From Bacteroidota bacterium (GTDB taxonomy: Bacteria > Bacteroidota > Bacteroidia > Bacteroidales > F082), in the NCBI GenBank assembly GCA_016845175.1, contig JAERTD010000049.1, positions 1-64,000 of the forward strand: DNA of 64,000 bases. The letters run 5' to 3'. Of the stretch, positions 33,626-42,883 are shown in pieces (positions within the stretch are counted from its first letter, which is position 1; the number at the start of each line of letters is the position of its first letter). The notes beneath the pieces were generated by a model. The model worked only from the letters and a program-made list of their open reading frames with translations, made no database searches and was not told the origin of the DNA. The translations under genes and the position numbers were made by a program.

Positions 33626-34975
33626 CTACCTTCTTCTGTTTCCTGGTTTTTGTTTTTTGTCACCTCTGGTTTTGGGTTTCTTATAGGTCTTCTTTTTTCT
33701 CAGATAGGAACCTCCCTGATTGGTTTTTTTGTTCTTTTCACTTTTTTCATGAAAGGCTCCGCCACCTGTATTCTTAAGCTTTGTTTTTCTCACATAGTTT
33801 TCCTGCATGTTGGGCCTTTCATCTGCTATTAATTCAGCAGATACCTGAACCGATTCAGGAAAATCAATCTGAGGAATTTTGAATGCCATCAGTTCTTCTA
33901 TGCCTCCTTTCGCTTTCTCCTCTTTTTCGGTAAAAAACAACAGGGAATTACCTTTTTTCTCAGCCCTGCCAGTCCTTCCAATTCGGTGCATATAATTTTC
34001 GGGATAGGATGGAGTGTCGAAATTGATGACATGGGTTATTTCTTCCAGGTCGAGCCCTCTGGCCATCAGGTCGGTGGCAATCATGACCCTTAAGTCTCCC
34101 TGTTCGAAGCTTTCGATGGCCTTAATTCTGAAATTTTGCGATTTATTGGCATGCATGACCCCCATTTCCGGTCCATAATTCTCTTCAAGACTTTCGTAAA
34201 TCCTGTCGGCATGTTTCTTAGTAGAGGCGAAAACCAGGACTTTCTCAAATTCTTGCTTGTCCTGGAGAAGATGATTCAGAAGGTTTATTTTGGTGTTGAA
34301 GTTTTTTACAGCATAGCAATGCTGGCTGATATTGTGCAAAGGAGTACCGCTAAGGGCAATGGCAATTCTTTTGGGTCTGATGAAGTAGTCATTAATTAGG
34401 GCATCCACTTCTTCTGTCATGGTTGCAGAAAACATGATATTCTGCCTTTTATCCTTCATCAGCTCAAATATGCTGTTGAGTTGGTGCCTGAAACCAAGAT
34501 CCAGCATAATATCAACTTCATCAATGACAAGTTTATTTACAGACCTCAGTTTAACGGCCAGAGAAACTGCCAGATCAAACAAGCGGCCCGGGGTGGCTAC
34601 CAGTATATCACATCCTTCCACCAGTTTTTCCTTTTGAGTATGGATATTGGTTCCACCATATACACCCAACACACGAATGCTTTTTGTAAGCAAATGCTGA
34701 TTTATCAATTCCACTATTTGCAGCACCAATTCCCTTGTAGGAACCAGAATTAGTATTCTGGGGCTGAGTTGATCTGAATATTTCAGTTGGTCGAGAATGG
34801 GTAGGAGGTAGGCCCAGGTTTTTCCAGTTCCTGTTTGGGCAATTCCTACCATATCACTTCCAGAAAGAATCACAGGATAGGATTGTTGCTGTATGGGTGT
34901 GGGTTTTTCAAACCCCAGTTCCTCAATAGCTTGTAGAAGAGCAGGAGAAGTCTTGGTGCTGCTGGAAGAATTCAT
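33626..34975 (-). CDS. DEAD-box RNA helicase, RhlE-like (449 aa)
   Basis: All superfamily II motifs are present: Q motif ([15 protein letters not shown]), AQTGTGKT (Walker A), [13 protein letters not shown], motif II as VIDEVD instead of [18 protein letters not shown] and [13 protein letters not shown]. The C-terminal tail (about 380-449) is basic and low-complexity ([18 protein letters not shown]), as in RhlE-type helicases, for RNA or ribosome binding. Replacement of DEAD by DEVD keeps the catalytic Asp-Glu pair. Likely in ribosome assembly or cold-adapted RNA turnover. Confidence 0.92.
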   Translation of the reverse strand: MNSSSSTKTSPALLQAIEELGFEKPTPIQQQSYPVILSGSDMVGIAQTGTGKTWAYLLPILDQLKYSDQLSPRILILVPTRELVLQIVELINQHLLTKSIRVLGVYGGTNIHTQKEKLVEGCDILVATPGRLFDLAVSLAVKLRSVNKLVIDEVDIMLDLGFRHQLNSIFELMKDKRQNIMFSATMTEEVDALINDYFIRPKRIAIALSGTPLHNISQHCYAVKNFNTKINLLNHLLQDKQEFEKVLVFASTKKHADRIYESLEENYGPEMGVMHANKSQNFRIKAIESFEQGDLRVMIATDLMARGLDLEEITHVINFDTPSYPENYMHRIGRTGRAEKKGNSLLFFTEKEEKAKGGIEELMAFKIPQIDFPESVQVSAELIADERPNMQENYVRKTKLKNTGGGAFHEKSEKNKKTNQGGSYLRKKKTYKKPKTRGDKKQKPGNRRR

Positions 34976-35106
34976 AAATATATTTTCTACGAAAATAAAC
35001 TTTGAATAGATACGCCAGCTTTATTTTTTGAAATGTCTCAGTTAATCGATGGTAATATGAGCTTCAAAATACTTGAGTTTGAGAAAAGGCTTAGTGGTAT
35101 TCCTTT

Positions 35107-37326
35107 TTAAAAGCGGTAGCTGATGGCGACTTTCAAAAATAACGGTGTTCCCGGTATGAAGTGGATTTCCTCGACCGGCTGGGCTTCATGCTGTAAGCGT
35201 GATGTGGAGGCGAATTGGGTCTCATTCCATTCGCTGTTCAGTAAGTTCTGGACTTGTAGTTCGAGATTAAATGCACGCCAGGTAAAACCGGCATTAACAT
35301 CCAAAATGGTATAGCCTTTGGCCACAATGGAATTGTCTTTATTGGCGGGTCGGTCGCCGAGGTATCTTAGGTTCAGTCCACCATAGATTTTGTTCTCGAA
35401 CATCACATACAGACCACCAACAGCAGTTAAATTAGGTGCCAATGGGATATAATCCTCACCCTTAGGCTCACTAAGGCTTCTCGCAAAAGCATAATTTACG
35501 TCCAGATTCCAGAACAAATACTTAAATGTTTGATAGCGGATGCTAAGATCCAGGCCATGGCGCTGGGTTTTTCCTACGGGTTCAGTAATACCCTCATCAC
35601 CTACATAAATAATTTCATCCTCCAAAAACAGATACCAATAGGCAGTATTGATAAACAATTGTGGTAGGGGCTTCCAGATGAACCCAACATCCGTTCCATA
35701 GGCAGCAGGAAGTGATTCTTTATTGTTCATGGTCACGGAAACCCTGCTATCGTTTGAATGAAATCCCTTTCCGGCCTTCACATATAGCTGTAAAGAAGAA
35801 GATTGGGTATAAAGTATGTTAAGTTTCGGACACAAAATGGCTTGGGAGCTGCCGTCAGTTTTATAGCTTGGTATCAGGGCATCTGTGTATTGGAAATTAA
35901 AATAGTCGAGGCGAAGGGCAGGATTGATAGTCCATTTTCCAATATTTAGTTTGACATCCACCCAGGAACCGAAATTGGTCTCGTTAATGAAACCCAGACG
36001 GATGGGTTCCAGCAGCTCCAATCTGTTTTTTGTATGGGATAACTCATTGTCCTGACTCTGATCATTTCTGATGGTCAGACCTGCTTCAAAGTCTGCATGC
36101 CATTTTTTAGCTTCATACACCCTGATATATTTGCTTTCAAGTCCATAGATATTACGGTTTTCCTTCTGTTTGATCTGGTCACCATTGATGGAGTCGTTCA
36201 GAAAAAAAGTAAAGTTTGAATACAACTCAAAATTATAGTGGCTGTAATACGCTGTGCTTGTGACACAGGATTGCGCATCAATTTGTTTGTTGTGTTTAAT
36301 TACAAAATTGGTACGATCAGTAAAACCACCTTCTGTGTCATCGATGGCTCCAAAACGTCCAATACTTCCATCATCAACCGCTCGTTGTGGTATTTGGCCG
36401 GAAGCATCCCATTTACTGGTAAAATGTGAAAATTGTATGCCAATCTTGTCACCATTGTCCATAAAGCCAGTGTATTTGCCCATCATATTGATGCGGCTAA
36501 AATGCTGAGGGCTATCAAAGGGGCCGTCTGTCCCAATGTATTCTGTGGCCAGATAGGCATGATGCTTTGGTCTATTTAATACACTGAATAAGCCCATAAG
36601 CCTTTGGGTGTTGAACTGTCCCACCTCTAGTTTTAACTGGCTGCTTTCCAATTGTTCTTTGGTCTTGAAGTTGACATAGGCTGCTGTATTGAAATTGCCT
36701 TTGTCGGCATAATAGGGACCTTTTCCATAGTCGATTTTTTCAACCGTTTCAGGTATGATAAAATGCAAATCGGCATATCCCTGACCATGAGCCTGTGAGA
36801 CCATATTTACAGGCAAACCATCTGCGGTGATGGTAATGTCCGTTCCATGATCAATGTCAAATCCCCTGATAAACATTTGTTCTGCCTTGCCACCACCGGC
36901 ATGCTGACCAATAAACAGACCCGGTACCTGTCTGAGGATGTCCTGAGAAGAGTTTACAGGCTTTGTTTTTAAATCGATATTACTCAGGAGGTTTAGGGCA
37001 TCCATCTTTGGAATGATAACCACTTCCTCCAGGGCAAACTCTTTCTCCTTTAGCCTGATCTTTTGTATGCCACTTGTCGTGTTGACAATCCATTCCATAC
37101 TTTCGTAGGCAATGTGAGTTAAGGTGAGGGTGTCACCAATAGTTATGTTAGAGAGTACAAAATAACCTTTTGAATCGCTGTGGGTGTGTCCTCCATTGCA
37201 GTAATTGAGGATATGTACATTTTCAATGGGAGTATTCTGCTCAGTATATACAGTTCCCTTCAATTGCTGTCCATATGTGCTTACTACTATCCAAATGAGG
37301 AATAGCAATAGTGGTATTCTTTTCAT
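35107..37326 (-). CDS. TonB-dependent receptor (739 aa)
   Basis: Signal peptide (1-19, ending STYGQ), carboxypeptidase-regulatory-like domain (about 20-90, LKGTVYTEQNTPIENVHI) and plug (about 100-215) with RQVPGLFIGQHAGGGKAEQM, FIRGFDIDHGTDITITADGL, HGQGYADLHF and IDYGKGPYYADKGNFNTAAY. A beta-barrel ends in the aromatic SYRF. The plug is clearly of the non-SusC type and no SusD, DUF4249 or DUF4625 partner is adjacent. The His-rich plug loops may reflect metal or heme handling, but this is only suggestive. It is a single gene with a candidate promoter 73 bp upstream. Confidence 0.92.
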   Translation of the reverse strand: MKRIPLLLFLIWIVVSTYGQQLKGTVYTEQNTPIENVHILNYCNGGHTHSDSKGYFVLSNITIGDTLTLTHIAYESMEWIVNTTSGIQKIRLKEKEFALEEVVIIPKMDALNLLSNIDLKTKPVNSSQDILRQVPGLFIGQHAGGGKAEQMFIRGFDIDHGTDITITADGLPVNMVSQAHGQGYADLHFIIPETVEKIDYGKGPYYADKGNFNTAAYVNFKTKEQLESSQLKLEVGQFNTQRLMGLFSVLNRPKHHAYLATEYIGTDGPFDSPQHFSRINMMGKYTGFMDNGDKIGIQFSHFTSKWDASGQIPQRAVDDGSIGRFGAIDDTEGGFTDRTNFVIKHNKQIDAQSCVTSTAYYSHYNFELYSNFTFFLNDSINGDQIKQKENRNIYGLESKYIRVYEAKKWHADFEAGLTIRNDQSQDNELSHTKNRLELLEPIRLGFINETNFGSWVDVKLNIGKWTINPALRLDYFNFQYTDALIPSYKTDGSSQAILCPKLNILYTQSSSLQLYVKAGKGFHSNDSRVSVTMNNKESLPAAYGTDVGFIWKPLPQLFINTAYWYLFLEDEIIYVGDEGITEPVGKTQRHGLDLSIRYQTFKYLFWNLDVNYAFARSLSEPKGEDYIPLAPNLTAVGGLYVMFENKIYGGLNLRYLGDRPANKDNSIVAKGYTILDVNAGFTWRAFNLELQVQNLLNSEWNETQFASTSRLQHEAQPVEEIHFIPGTPLFLKVAISYRF

Positions 37327-37398
37327 GCTGATAAGATTTAATTTGAAGCGAGGTCAGCTTTGGCGAGTAAGTAGTAGTTGAGTCTAGTAAAAACCATG

Positions 37399-37428
37399 CA
37401 AAAATATGAAAACGGAGGCTTGTTTTAA
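37399..37428 (-). promoter_or_regulatory. Candidate promoter of the TonB receptor gene
   Basis: On the minus strand TATTTTTG (37399-37406) matches the -7 consensus exactly; a TTA lies 19 bp upstream in place of the -33 TTG. The predicted leader is about 65 nt. Confidence 0.4.
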
Positions 37429-37557
37429 TGGTTTGCTGTTATTTAATTCACAGAAAGAAAAACCCTATAATAAACAGGAAATCAGCATCTTGAAAAAGCG
37501 TAAAAATTTGAAGAGCCTAATTTATAATGAGTCAAAGGCTAATTCTTGAGCCAGAAG

Positions 37558-38136
37558 CTATTGCGCTTCAGAAACTGACTCGATCTGCTCCTTTAGGGAG
37601 ATAAGTCTTCTGCTATTTTGGAGAAATTCATCAGGTATTGAATCCAGCAGCTGCCAGGGCGTTTCCTTTAGGTTCGAACCTTGATCAATCGATTGGATGC
37701 CCAAATATGACTTTTCCTGACCAAGAAGGATTGATTCGTTCCATAGGAAGAACTCTCTTTGTATTTGCTGAAATCTGACCGTGTCAGCATTCCAGTGATC
37801 CAGCATGAGGTCGGAAGTGAATGAAATATAAATCAAACTATTGTCCTTATAAATGTAGCTGGTAAACTCACTACCATATTCATGTGATGTTTCCACCTGT
37901 ATGATGATGCAGCCTCGTGTTTTTAACTGGAAGTTTATCGTCTTTGAACCACCGGATTCATCAATATAGAGTTTGTGTTTTTGCTGTTCGCCTGCATATA
38001 GCTTGCATTCCGAAACAATACTTTTAAGTTCGGACAAATCCACTGATTCCTGTCCAACTGTCATTGTATTACCACCAAATGCAATCAACATCACGCTTAA
38101 ACCTGAAACAAGAGTTGAATTTTTTATGAAAGCCAT
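37558..38136 (-). CDS. Hypothetical secreted protein (192 aa)
   Basis: No family recognised. From the ATG at 38136 it has a signal peptide (MAFIKNSTLVSGLSVMLIAF, ending NTMTVGQ); an in-frame ATG at 38178 would add 14 residues. The mature part holds beta-rich segments (KTINFQLKTRGCIIIQVETS; EFTSYIYKDNSLIYISFTSD) and a helical Glu/Gln-rich C-terminus (RRLISLKEQIESVSEAQ). Two Cys (CKLYAGEQ and GCIIIQ) could form a disulfide. It is divergent from the small membrane protein gene at 38208 and probably periplasmic. Confidence 0.65.
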   Translation of the reverse strand: MAFIKNSTLVSGLSVMLIAFGGNTMTVGQESVDLSELKSIVSECKLYAGEQQKHKLYIDESGGSKTINFQLKTRGCIIIQVETSHEYGSEFTSYIYKDNSLIYISFTSDLMLDHWNADTVRFQQIQREFFLWNESILLGQEKSYLGIQSIDQGSNLKETPWQLLDSIPDEFLQNSRRLISLKEQIESVSEAQ

Positions 38137-38207
38137 GGTGTGATAAAGGAGTTTAAATAAATGCATATACTTGTACATTAAAATTTGATCAGACGCTTAG
38201 CCGCAAG

Positions 38208-38690
38208 ATGGCCAAAAAAGACACATATACAGCCCTTATGGAAGAGGAAAAACCAGGATTAGAGGAAAAAAAATTACTGAAGTATGGGTATAGAGCCTGG
38301 AAGTGGGTTTTTCTGGTTGCTGCTGTCTGGCAGATTCTTGTGATTCTTACAAATGAAGGGGACCATCTTTGGGATACAGTATTCCTGCTTATATTCTTTC
38401 TGCTATTCCTATTGTTCAGAAGGGCACGCCGACTGAAGTATGACAGTAAAAATTTATATATCAATCGTTTGAAAAAAGACAAGGCCATTCCCTATGAACA
38501 TATTATCAGCATCAAAAGGAGTGCGGCTAAAGTTAATGGTGGACGGTATTGGATACTGCAGTATGCTGATGAGACGGGTAAAAAACGTAAAATCCGTTTT
38601 GACGCTTCATTCACTAAAGAGTTTCGTGATAGCGTAAAAAAGGTCAACCCATCTGTGGTCATCTGGACCCATCCACATTTCAATCACTAG
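38208..38690 (+). CDS. Membrane protein with PH/YcxB-like C-terminal domain (160 aa)
   Basis: Two adjacent membrane spans (about 33-48 and 55-68: WVFLVAAVWQILVIL, TVFLLIFFLLFLLF) are followed by a basic RRARRLKYDSKNLYI stretch. A cytoplasmic beta domain then runs LYINRLKKDKAIPYEHIISI, the RYWILQYADETGKKRKIRFD pair and the C-terminal helix SFTKEFRDSVKK. That order (2 TM, then a PH-like sandwich) is common to YcxB-like and bPH_2-like bacterial proteins. Function unknown. It converges with the lipoprotein gene at 38702 with only 11 bp between. Confidence 0.65.
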   Translation: MAKKDTYTALMEEEKPGLEEKKLLKYGYRAWKWVFLVAAVWQILVILTNEGDHLWDTVFLLIFFLLFLLFRRARRLKYDSKNLYINRLKKDKAIPYEHIISIKRSAAKVNGGRYWILQYADETGKKRKIRFDASFTKEFRDSVKKVNPSVVIWTHPHFNH

Positions 38691-38701
38691 TTTCCTAGGC
38701 T

Positions 38702-39376
38702 CTATTCCAGGGGTAAGATATGGGTAATGATGTTTCTGTCCCTTATACCATAGTAAACAACCACTTCCTTGCCATTGGCCTTCATCATTACATCATCAAT
38801 GAACACTTCAAAATCCAAGGTAGTGCCATTAGCTTCAGTGATGCTGACTTCATTGGGTAGATCACCTGACGGGCTGTCGGCTCCACTTAATATACCTTTC
38901 ATCATGTTCCATTCCGGGTCAAATTCAGGTGCCCATTCTCCAAATACAGAGGATCCTTCGAAATGCATATCGTAGAGGTCGGCTTGTGATTCTGCCAGAT
39001 AATAAAAGCTCATATATTTATCCTGGTAATCATAGATGGATTCAATTCGTGGGGACAAGGCTTCAATATTTAGAGAAAAAGCAATTATAGCTTCGATTTT
39101 GGGGAACTCAATGTTCAGTGAAAACATGGGGTAGGGGCCATCTTCAATGGATATAACAATACCAGTTTCTCTTAGTTCATCATTTGTAGGTTCGCGGTAA
39201 GGATCTGCTTCGATGTAATCATCTGTATACGTTTCTTGATCTTCAGTAGCATCTATAAATTCCGTGGTTTCCTTCGCATCGGATTGCTGGTCCTGATTGC
39301 TATTGTTGTTCATCTGACATCCAAAGGCAAGAAGTAGTGCCATGCAAAAGCTAAAGAGTGTTAATCGAAGTTTCAT
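38702..39376 (-). CDS. Hypothetical lipoprotein (224 aa)
   Basis: Lipoprotein signal with lipobox LAFGC (Cys20), then an acidic low-complexity linker (NNNSNQDQQSDAKETTEFID). The folded part (about 65-224) has beta strands with aromatic residues (GPYPMFSLNIEFPKIEAIIA; KYMSFYYLAESQADLYDMHF) but no motif I can tie to a family. It is followed upstream on the same strand, 12 bp away, by a TMEM175-like gene and is probably co-transcribed with it. Confidence 0.65.
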   Translation of the reverse strand: MKLRLTLFSFCMALLLAFGCQMNNNSNQDQQSDAKETTEFIDATEDQETYTDDYIEADPYREPTNDELRETGIVISIEDGPYPMFSLNIEFPKIEAIIAFSLNIEALSPRIESIYDYQDKYMSFYYLAESQADLYDMHFEGSSVFGEWAPEFDPEWNMMKGILSGADSPSGDLPNEVSITEANGTTLDFEVFIDDVMMKANGKEVVVYYGIRDRNIITHILPLE

Positions 39377-39388
39377 AGTATTAAGTAA

Positions 39389-40108
39389 TTAGAGTGAGTA
39401 TTCCTTGGATTTCTTGTTAAATCTCTGCAACCAAATTGTGATGGCAGGAGCGTATAATGCATAAGTAAAACCACCAATAATGGAAGCCCAGGTTGTTGAA
39501 AACAATTGTAAGATTAAAACCAAAACGATAGAAAGCAAGGGCACTGAAAACATGATGATTAGTTTCTTCTTTTGAGATTTTGTGTAGAAGATTTCGTAGG
39601 GATTAAGCTGCATTTGTTTACGTTGTTGATCAGCTCTGTGATAGAATAGAAAAAGAATGAAATAGAGCGCAAAGGCAACAAAACCATAATATATCATGAG
39701 ATGGGGTACCTGATCAGACTGTATGCTGAGACCTATGTCCACCTTGAAAAAAACGGAGGTGAGAAATAAACTAAGAAATCGCAACGGATACACATAAAAG
39801 ATCACCAGAGCAATAAAAATAGTGTTGAGGATAATGAACCCCTTATTATTCAAACTGTAAATCAGAGAAAATCTCAAATGCTCCCTCCAAACCAATATTA
39901 GAAATGAGATGCTGATCATAAAGGCCGGAAGTGTTTTGGTAAATGTTAGAAGGTCAGTAAATGAATTTGGGTTGGAAAGATTGAATATCAGCAAAGTAAT
40001 GGCAATGCCGAAAACAGCATCCGTCAAGTTGTCAACCCGGGATGCATTGTTTCCCCGATAGTTGATCCTTGGGTCATTCTGGCTGTATTTACTCAATTCA
40101 TTTCGCAT
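39389..40108 (-). CDS. TMEM175-family (DUF1211) integral membrane protein (239 aa)
   Basis: The first helix RVDNLTDAVFGIAITLLIFN matches the TMEM175 signature (R-x3-[FL]-x-DAVFAIAxTLL), which lines the potassium-selective pore in characterised members. About six membrane spans follow (AFMISISFLILVWREHLRFS; IILNTIFIALVIFYVYPLRF; MIYYGFVAFALYFILFLFYH; and others), the number expected for one bacterial TMEM175 subunit. The usual Phe in FSDA is Leu here. A potassium-leak or related ion channel role is known for the family; it is not tested here. Confidence 0.8.
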   Translation of the reverse strand: MRNELSKYSQNDPRINYRGNNASRVDNLTDAVFGIAITLLIFNLSNPNSFTDLLTFTKTLPAFMISISFLILVWREHLRFSLIYSLNNKGFIILNTIFIALVIFYVYPLRFLSLFLTSVFFKVDIGLSIQSDQVPHLMIYYGFVAFALYFILFLFYHRADQQRKQMQLNPYEIFYTKSQKKKLIIMFSVPLLSIVLVLILQLFSTTWASIIGGFTYALYAPAITIWLQRFNKKSKEYSL

Positions 40109-40172
40109 GCAGACACCATCTGGCTTAAGCTAGTTGGTGGTAAATATATAAAAATCGCTTAGGTGGCTCTTC

Positions 40173-41294
40173 TTAAAACAATATGCAAACTGGACTTGGG
40201 GCTTCAATTTCAGAGGCATATTGCAATAATCCTGTGTCAGTGTCTCTATGAAAACAAACCATGTTGTTGCTTTTTTTGTTGGCTACCAGCAGGAAGTTTT
40301 CATCTGGTGATAGGGAAAAATTTCTTGGCCAGTCGCCATATACTGATTGATGATCCAAGAGCTTGAGTTGGCCTGTTTTTAGGTCTATTGAATAGATGGC
40401 AATGCTGTTATGTCCGCGATTGGATGCATACAGAAACCGACCATCTGAAGAAATATGAATATCGGCGCAATGGTTGGCTCCTTCATATCCTGCAGGCAAA
40501 GTGGAGATGGAATGACCCATGGTGTAGGTTGTTGCCGGGTTGCTATACAGCCAGGTGATGGTAGAGGATAACTCATTGATCACATACAGCCATTGGCCAT
40601 TGGGATGAAAGGCTAAATGTCGTGGGCCTGCAGCTGTATCCATAAACAGTTGTTGTGGAAGGTGTGACTGAAACTTATGATTATCAGCATCCAATGTAGA
40701 AAACCATAATGAATTGGTTCCCAGGTCGACCGAAATAATCAGGTTTTGATCTGCCACAAATCTGGCGGCATGGGCATGGGGTCCTTCCTGCCTGGTGTGC
40801 ACACCAGAGCCTTGATGCTGCTGGATGTCAAGTAAGTCAGAAAGTACTCCTTTTTCATTTATTTGATGCAGGGCAATATTCCCACCGCTATAATTGGCTG
40901 TCAGTACATAAGCATTCTTGTTGACAGTGATATAGCAGGGGTGTGCACCTCCCGAAAGACTGCGGCTGATGAATTCGAGACTGTCTTCAATAATACCATA
41001 AGACTCTATGCTGGCATTTCCTTTCTGATCCACTTCATTGGTGCACAACAGATACCTATTGTCAGGAGTCTTGCTCAGATAAGATGGGTTGTCGGTAATG
41101 GCAGCATGCTTCAATAACTGCATATCACCATTCGCATACAATTCGAAGCTGAAAATGCCTTTGATGGAATCAGAATTATAAGTTCCTACCCAAAAGGTTT
41201 GAGTAAGATGCTCTTCTTCTTGAGAGCTGTATTGATTATCACAGGCAGAAACAAAGATTAATATGCATAGGATGCTGGAAAGATAGCATTTCAT
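40173..41294 (-). CDS. Lactonase-family seven-bladed beta-propeller lipoprotein (373 aa)
   Basis: The start at 41294 gives a lipoprotein signal (MKCYLSSILCILIFVSAC). The mature protein is a beta-propeller of the 6-phosphogluconolactonase (YbhE/Pgl) type: WVGTYNSDSIKGIFSFELYA, NPSYLSKTPDNRYLLCTNEV, GGAHPCYITVNKNAYVLTAN, GPHAHAARFV, GPRHLAFHPNGQWLYVINEL, then DGRFLYASNRGHNSIAIY and WPRNFSLSPDENFLLVANKK. The HAHAAR loop and the GPRH blocks carry the conserved active-site His/Arg/Glu region. The lipoprotein signal means it is not the cytoplasmic pentose-pathway enzyme; it may act on sugar lactones in the periplasm. Confidence 0.85.
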   Translation of the reverse strand: MKCYLSSILCILIFVSACDNQYSSQEEEHLTQTFWVGTYNSDSIKGIFSFELYANGDMQLLKHAAITDNPSYLSKTPDNRYLLCTNEVDQKGNASIESYGIIEDSLEFISRSLSGGAHPCYITVNKNAYVLTANYSGGNIALHQINEKGVLSDLLDIQQHQGSGVHTRQEGPHAHAARFVADQNLIISVDLGTNSLWFSTLDADNHKFQSHLPQQLFMDTAAGPRHLAFHPNGQWLYVINELSSTITWLYSNPATTYTMGHSISTLPAGYEGANHCADIHISSDGRFLYASNRGHNSIAIYSIDLKTGQLKLLDHQSVYGDWPRNFSLSPDENFLLVANKKSNNMVCFHRDTDTGLLQYASEIEAPSPVCILF

Positions 41295-41365
41295 AGTATG
41301 GGTTTTGACTTTATCGAACAAAGCGTTTAGATTGCTCCCCTAATGCCTTATTGTAAGCGCTTCAA

Positions 41366-42193
41366 TTAGGCTGTTAAGGTATCCATCAATTGGGCACAAC
41401 CTCCGTTCTTGATGAATGTTGTATGATCTTCGATGCTGTCAAATTGCTGCCCACAGATGGTTTTGCAGGAGAATTCATAGTCTGACACAGCCATAAAATC
41501 ATCCAAAGTTTTGTTGGCATATGGATTGGGGTAGCTGGACTTTTTGTTCTCTTTCTTCTGATAATTATATGATTTCATCCAGATGGCGGCGATCAAAGCT
41601 CCACAGGCATTTCCTCTCAGGCCGTGTCCACCGGCCAAACCTGCCACCATATGGGCTTGTTCTTCATTGGCACCCAAACGTTTGGCAACCTCAGAAGCAC
41701 AGCTGATGGTTTTGACAGCTAACTGATTTTGTGGTAAAGAAACACCTTCAAGCGCGGTTTGAATGGCTTCAGGTGCCCATTTATCAGCCAATTTGTAGCA
41801 GCTTACAAACTTTCCGGTAACAAAATACTTGGCAAATGAGAGTTTGCTTGAAAAGTTTGTTTTGGTGATATCTTCACATTCAATAGTGTTGGCCCGATTT
41901 TCAAAGGAGTCCAATATATGTTGGGTGGCTTTCAAAGCCAGAGCCACTGCCTGATCTTTGTTTTCACAACGTCTGTAGGCCTCGGCTCCGACTGCCAGTG
42001 TGGCACCCAGCACCAAACCGCATTGATAGCCCTGCTGCATGATGCCGCCAGCCAGTGGGTCTGCTGCACTTTCTTCCAATTCCCTGGGCTCACCGAACTC
42101 ACGGTTAAGAATATAAAACATGGTCCTCGAACAGGAACCTTTCTTTAAAAAAACCCACTTGGTATCTTCTGAATTTTTTACTGATGCTTTCAT
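41366..42193 (-). CDS. C_GCAxxG_C_C family redox/metal protein (275 aa)
   Basis: Matches the C_GCAxxG_C_C family: QQGYQCGLVLGATLAVGAEA, then a HGLRGNACGALIAAIWMKSY block corresponding to GCAxxG, and C-terminal Cys in YEFSCKTICGQQF and NGGCAQLMDTL. The conserved Cys and the soluble helical fold suggest a membrane-associated redox or metal-binding protein; the biochemical role is not established. It is longer than the classical about 140-aa members, with a duplicated-looking layout (two GC/AC segments). Single gene upstream of the lactonase gene. Confidence 0.8.
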   Translation of the reverse strand: MKASVKNSEDTKWVFLKKGSCSRTMFYILNREFGEPRELEESAADPLAGGIMQQGYQCGLVLGATLAVGAEAYRRCENKDQAVALALKATQHILDSFENRANTIECEDITKTNFSSKLSFAKYFVTGKFVSCYKLADKWAPEAIQTALEGVSLPQNQLAVKTISCASEVAKRLGANEEQAHMVAGLAGGHGLRGNACGALIAAIWMKSYNYQKKENKKSSYPNPYANKTLDDFMAVSDYEFSCKTICGQQFDSIEDHTTFIKNGGCAQLMDTLTA

Positions 42194-42283
42194 TTGAAAT
42201 GGAGTTGCAGGTGTTGGTTAAAAACTAAACTTAATAAATTAGTTGTTGTTTCTGTGGGGGCTTGTCAATTTTAAGTATCTGTT

Positions 42284-42742
42284 TCAGAGGGAAATATCCA
42301 GTTGTAGGCCTTTCTTCTCTGCTTCCTTGTCCTTGCCGCTTCCAATGGCTATTCCAATACCCATGCCTATGGGTATTCCTATTCCGATCATGCCCATGTT
42401 GTCCATGGTGGACCCAAAAACCACACCCATAGGTACACCGAAGATTGTCATTCCCATTACCATCCAAAGCCGCTGGTAATGGTTTTTACAAACCAGGCCC
42501 AGTTCTTTTTCAATAAGTTTTAGGATGCTGGATTGTGTTTTACGAAGTTTCTTAAAGAAGCCCTTGTCTGAATCACGCTCAGCATTGATGATGTCAATAT
42601 TCTGGTTTATTTGTTCTGCGATGGCATCCGGTAGGTCACGGGCATTTATGGCTTCAATCAATTGAGCAAATTTTTGGTATTTGGCTTTTCGCTTTTTTTG
42701 AGAATCCAAATTGGGTCTGTCAATAGGCTGGTGTAGCTTCAT
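42284..42742 (-). CDS. Hypothetical protein with Gly/Met-rich hydrophobic hairpin (152 aa)
   Basis: The N-terminal two thirds are helical and charged (QKKRKAKYQKFAQLIEAINA; FFKKLRKTQSSILKLIEKEL). Residues about 95-140 form two hydrophobic segments, QRLWMVMGMTIFGVPMGVVF and MGMIGIGIPIGMGIGIAIGS, extremely rich in Gly and Met. It ends with a charged tail. No family recognised; the plan (cytoplasmic helices plus a C-terminal membrane hairpin) suggests a small membrane-anchored protein. Overlapping frames on both strands are artefacts of the Gly-rich repeats. Confidence 0.65.
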   Translation of the reverse strand: MKLHQPIDRPNLDSQKKRKAKYQKFAQLIEAINARDLPDAIAEQINQNIDIINAERDSDKGFFKKLRKTQSSILKLIEKELGLVCKNHYQRLWMVMGMTIFGVPMGVVFGSTMDNMGMIGIGIPIGMGIGIAIGSGKDKEAEKKGLQLDISL

Positions 42743-42883
42743 GCTTAGTTTTTAGTAACGATCATTTGCAATGTTATGAAAATTAGACATACCCCCCGAT
42801 GACCCAAGGAATCAAATACGGGCAAGCTGCTGGTCGAAAATCCATTGTGGGTTTCTAATTTGGTATTCTTAGTCTTTCGATAA

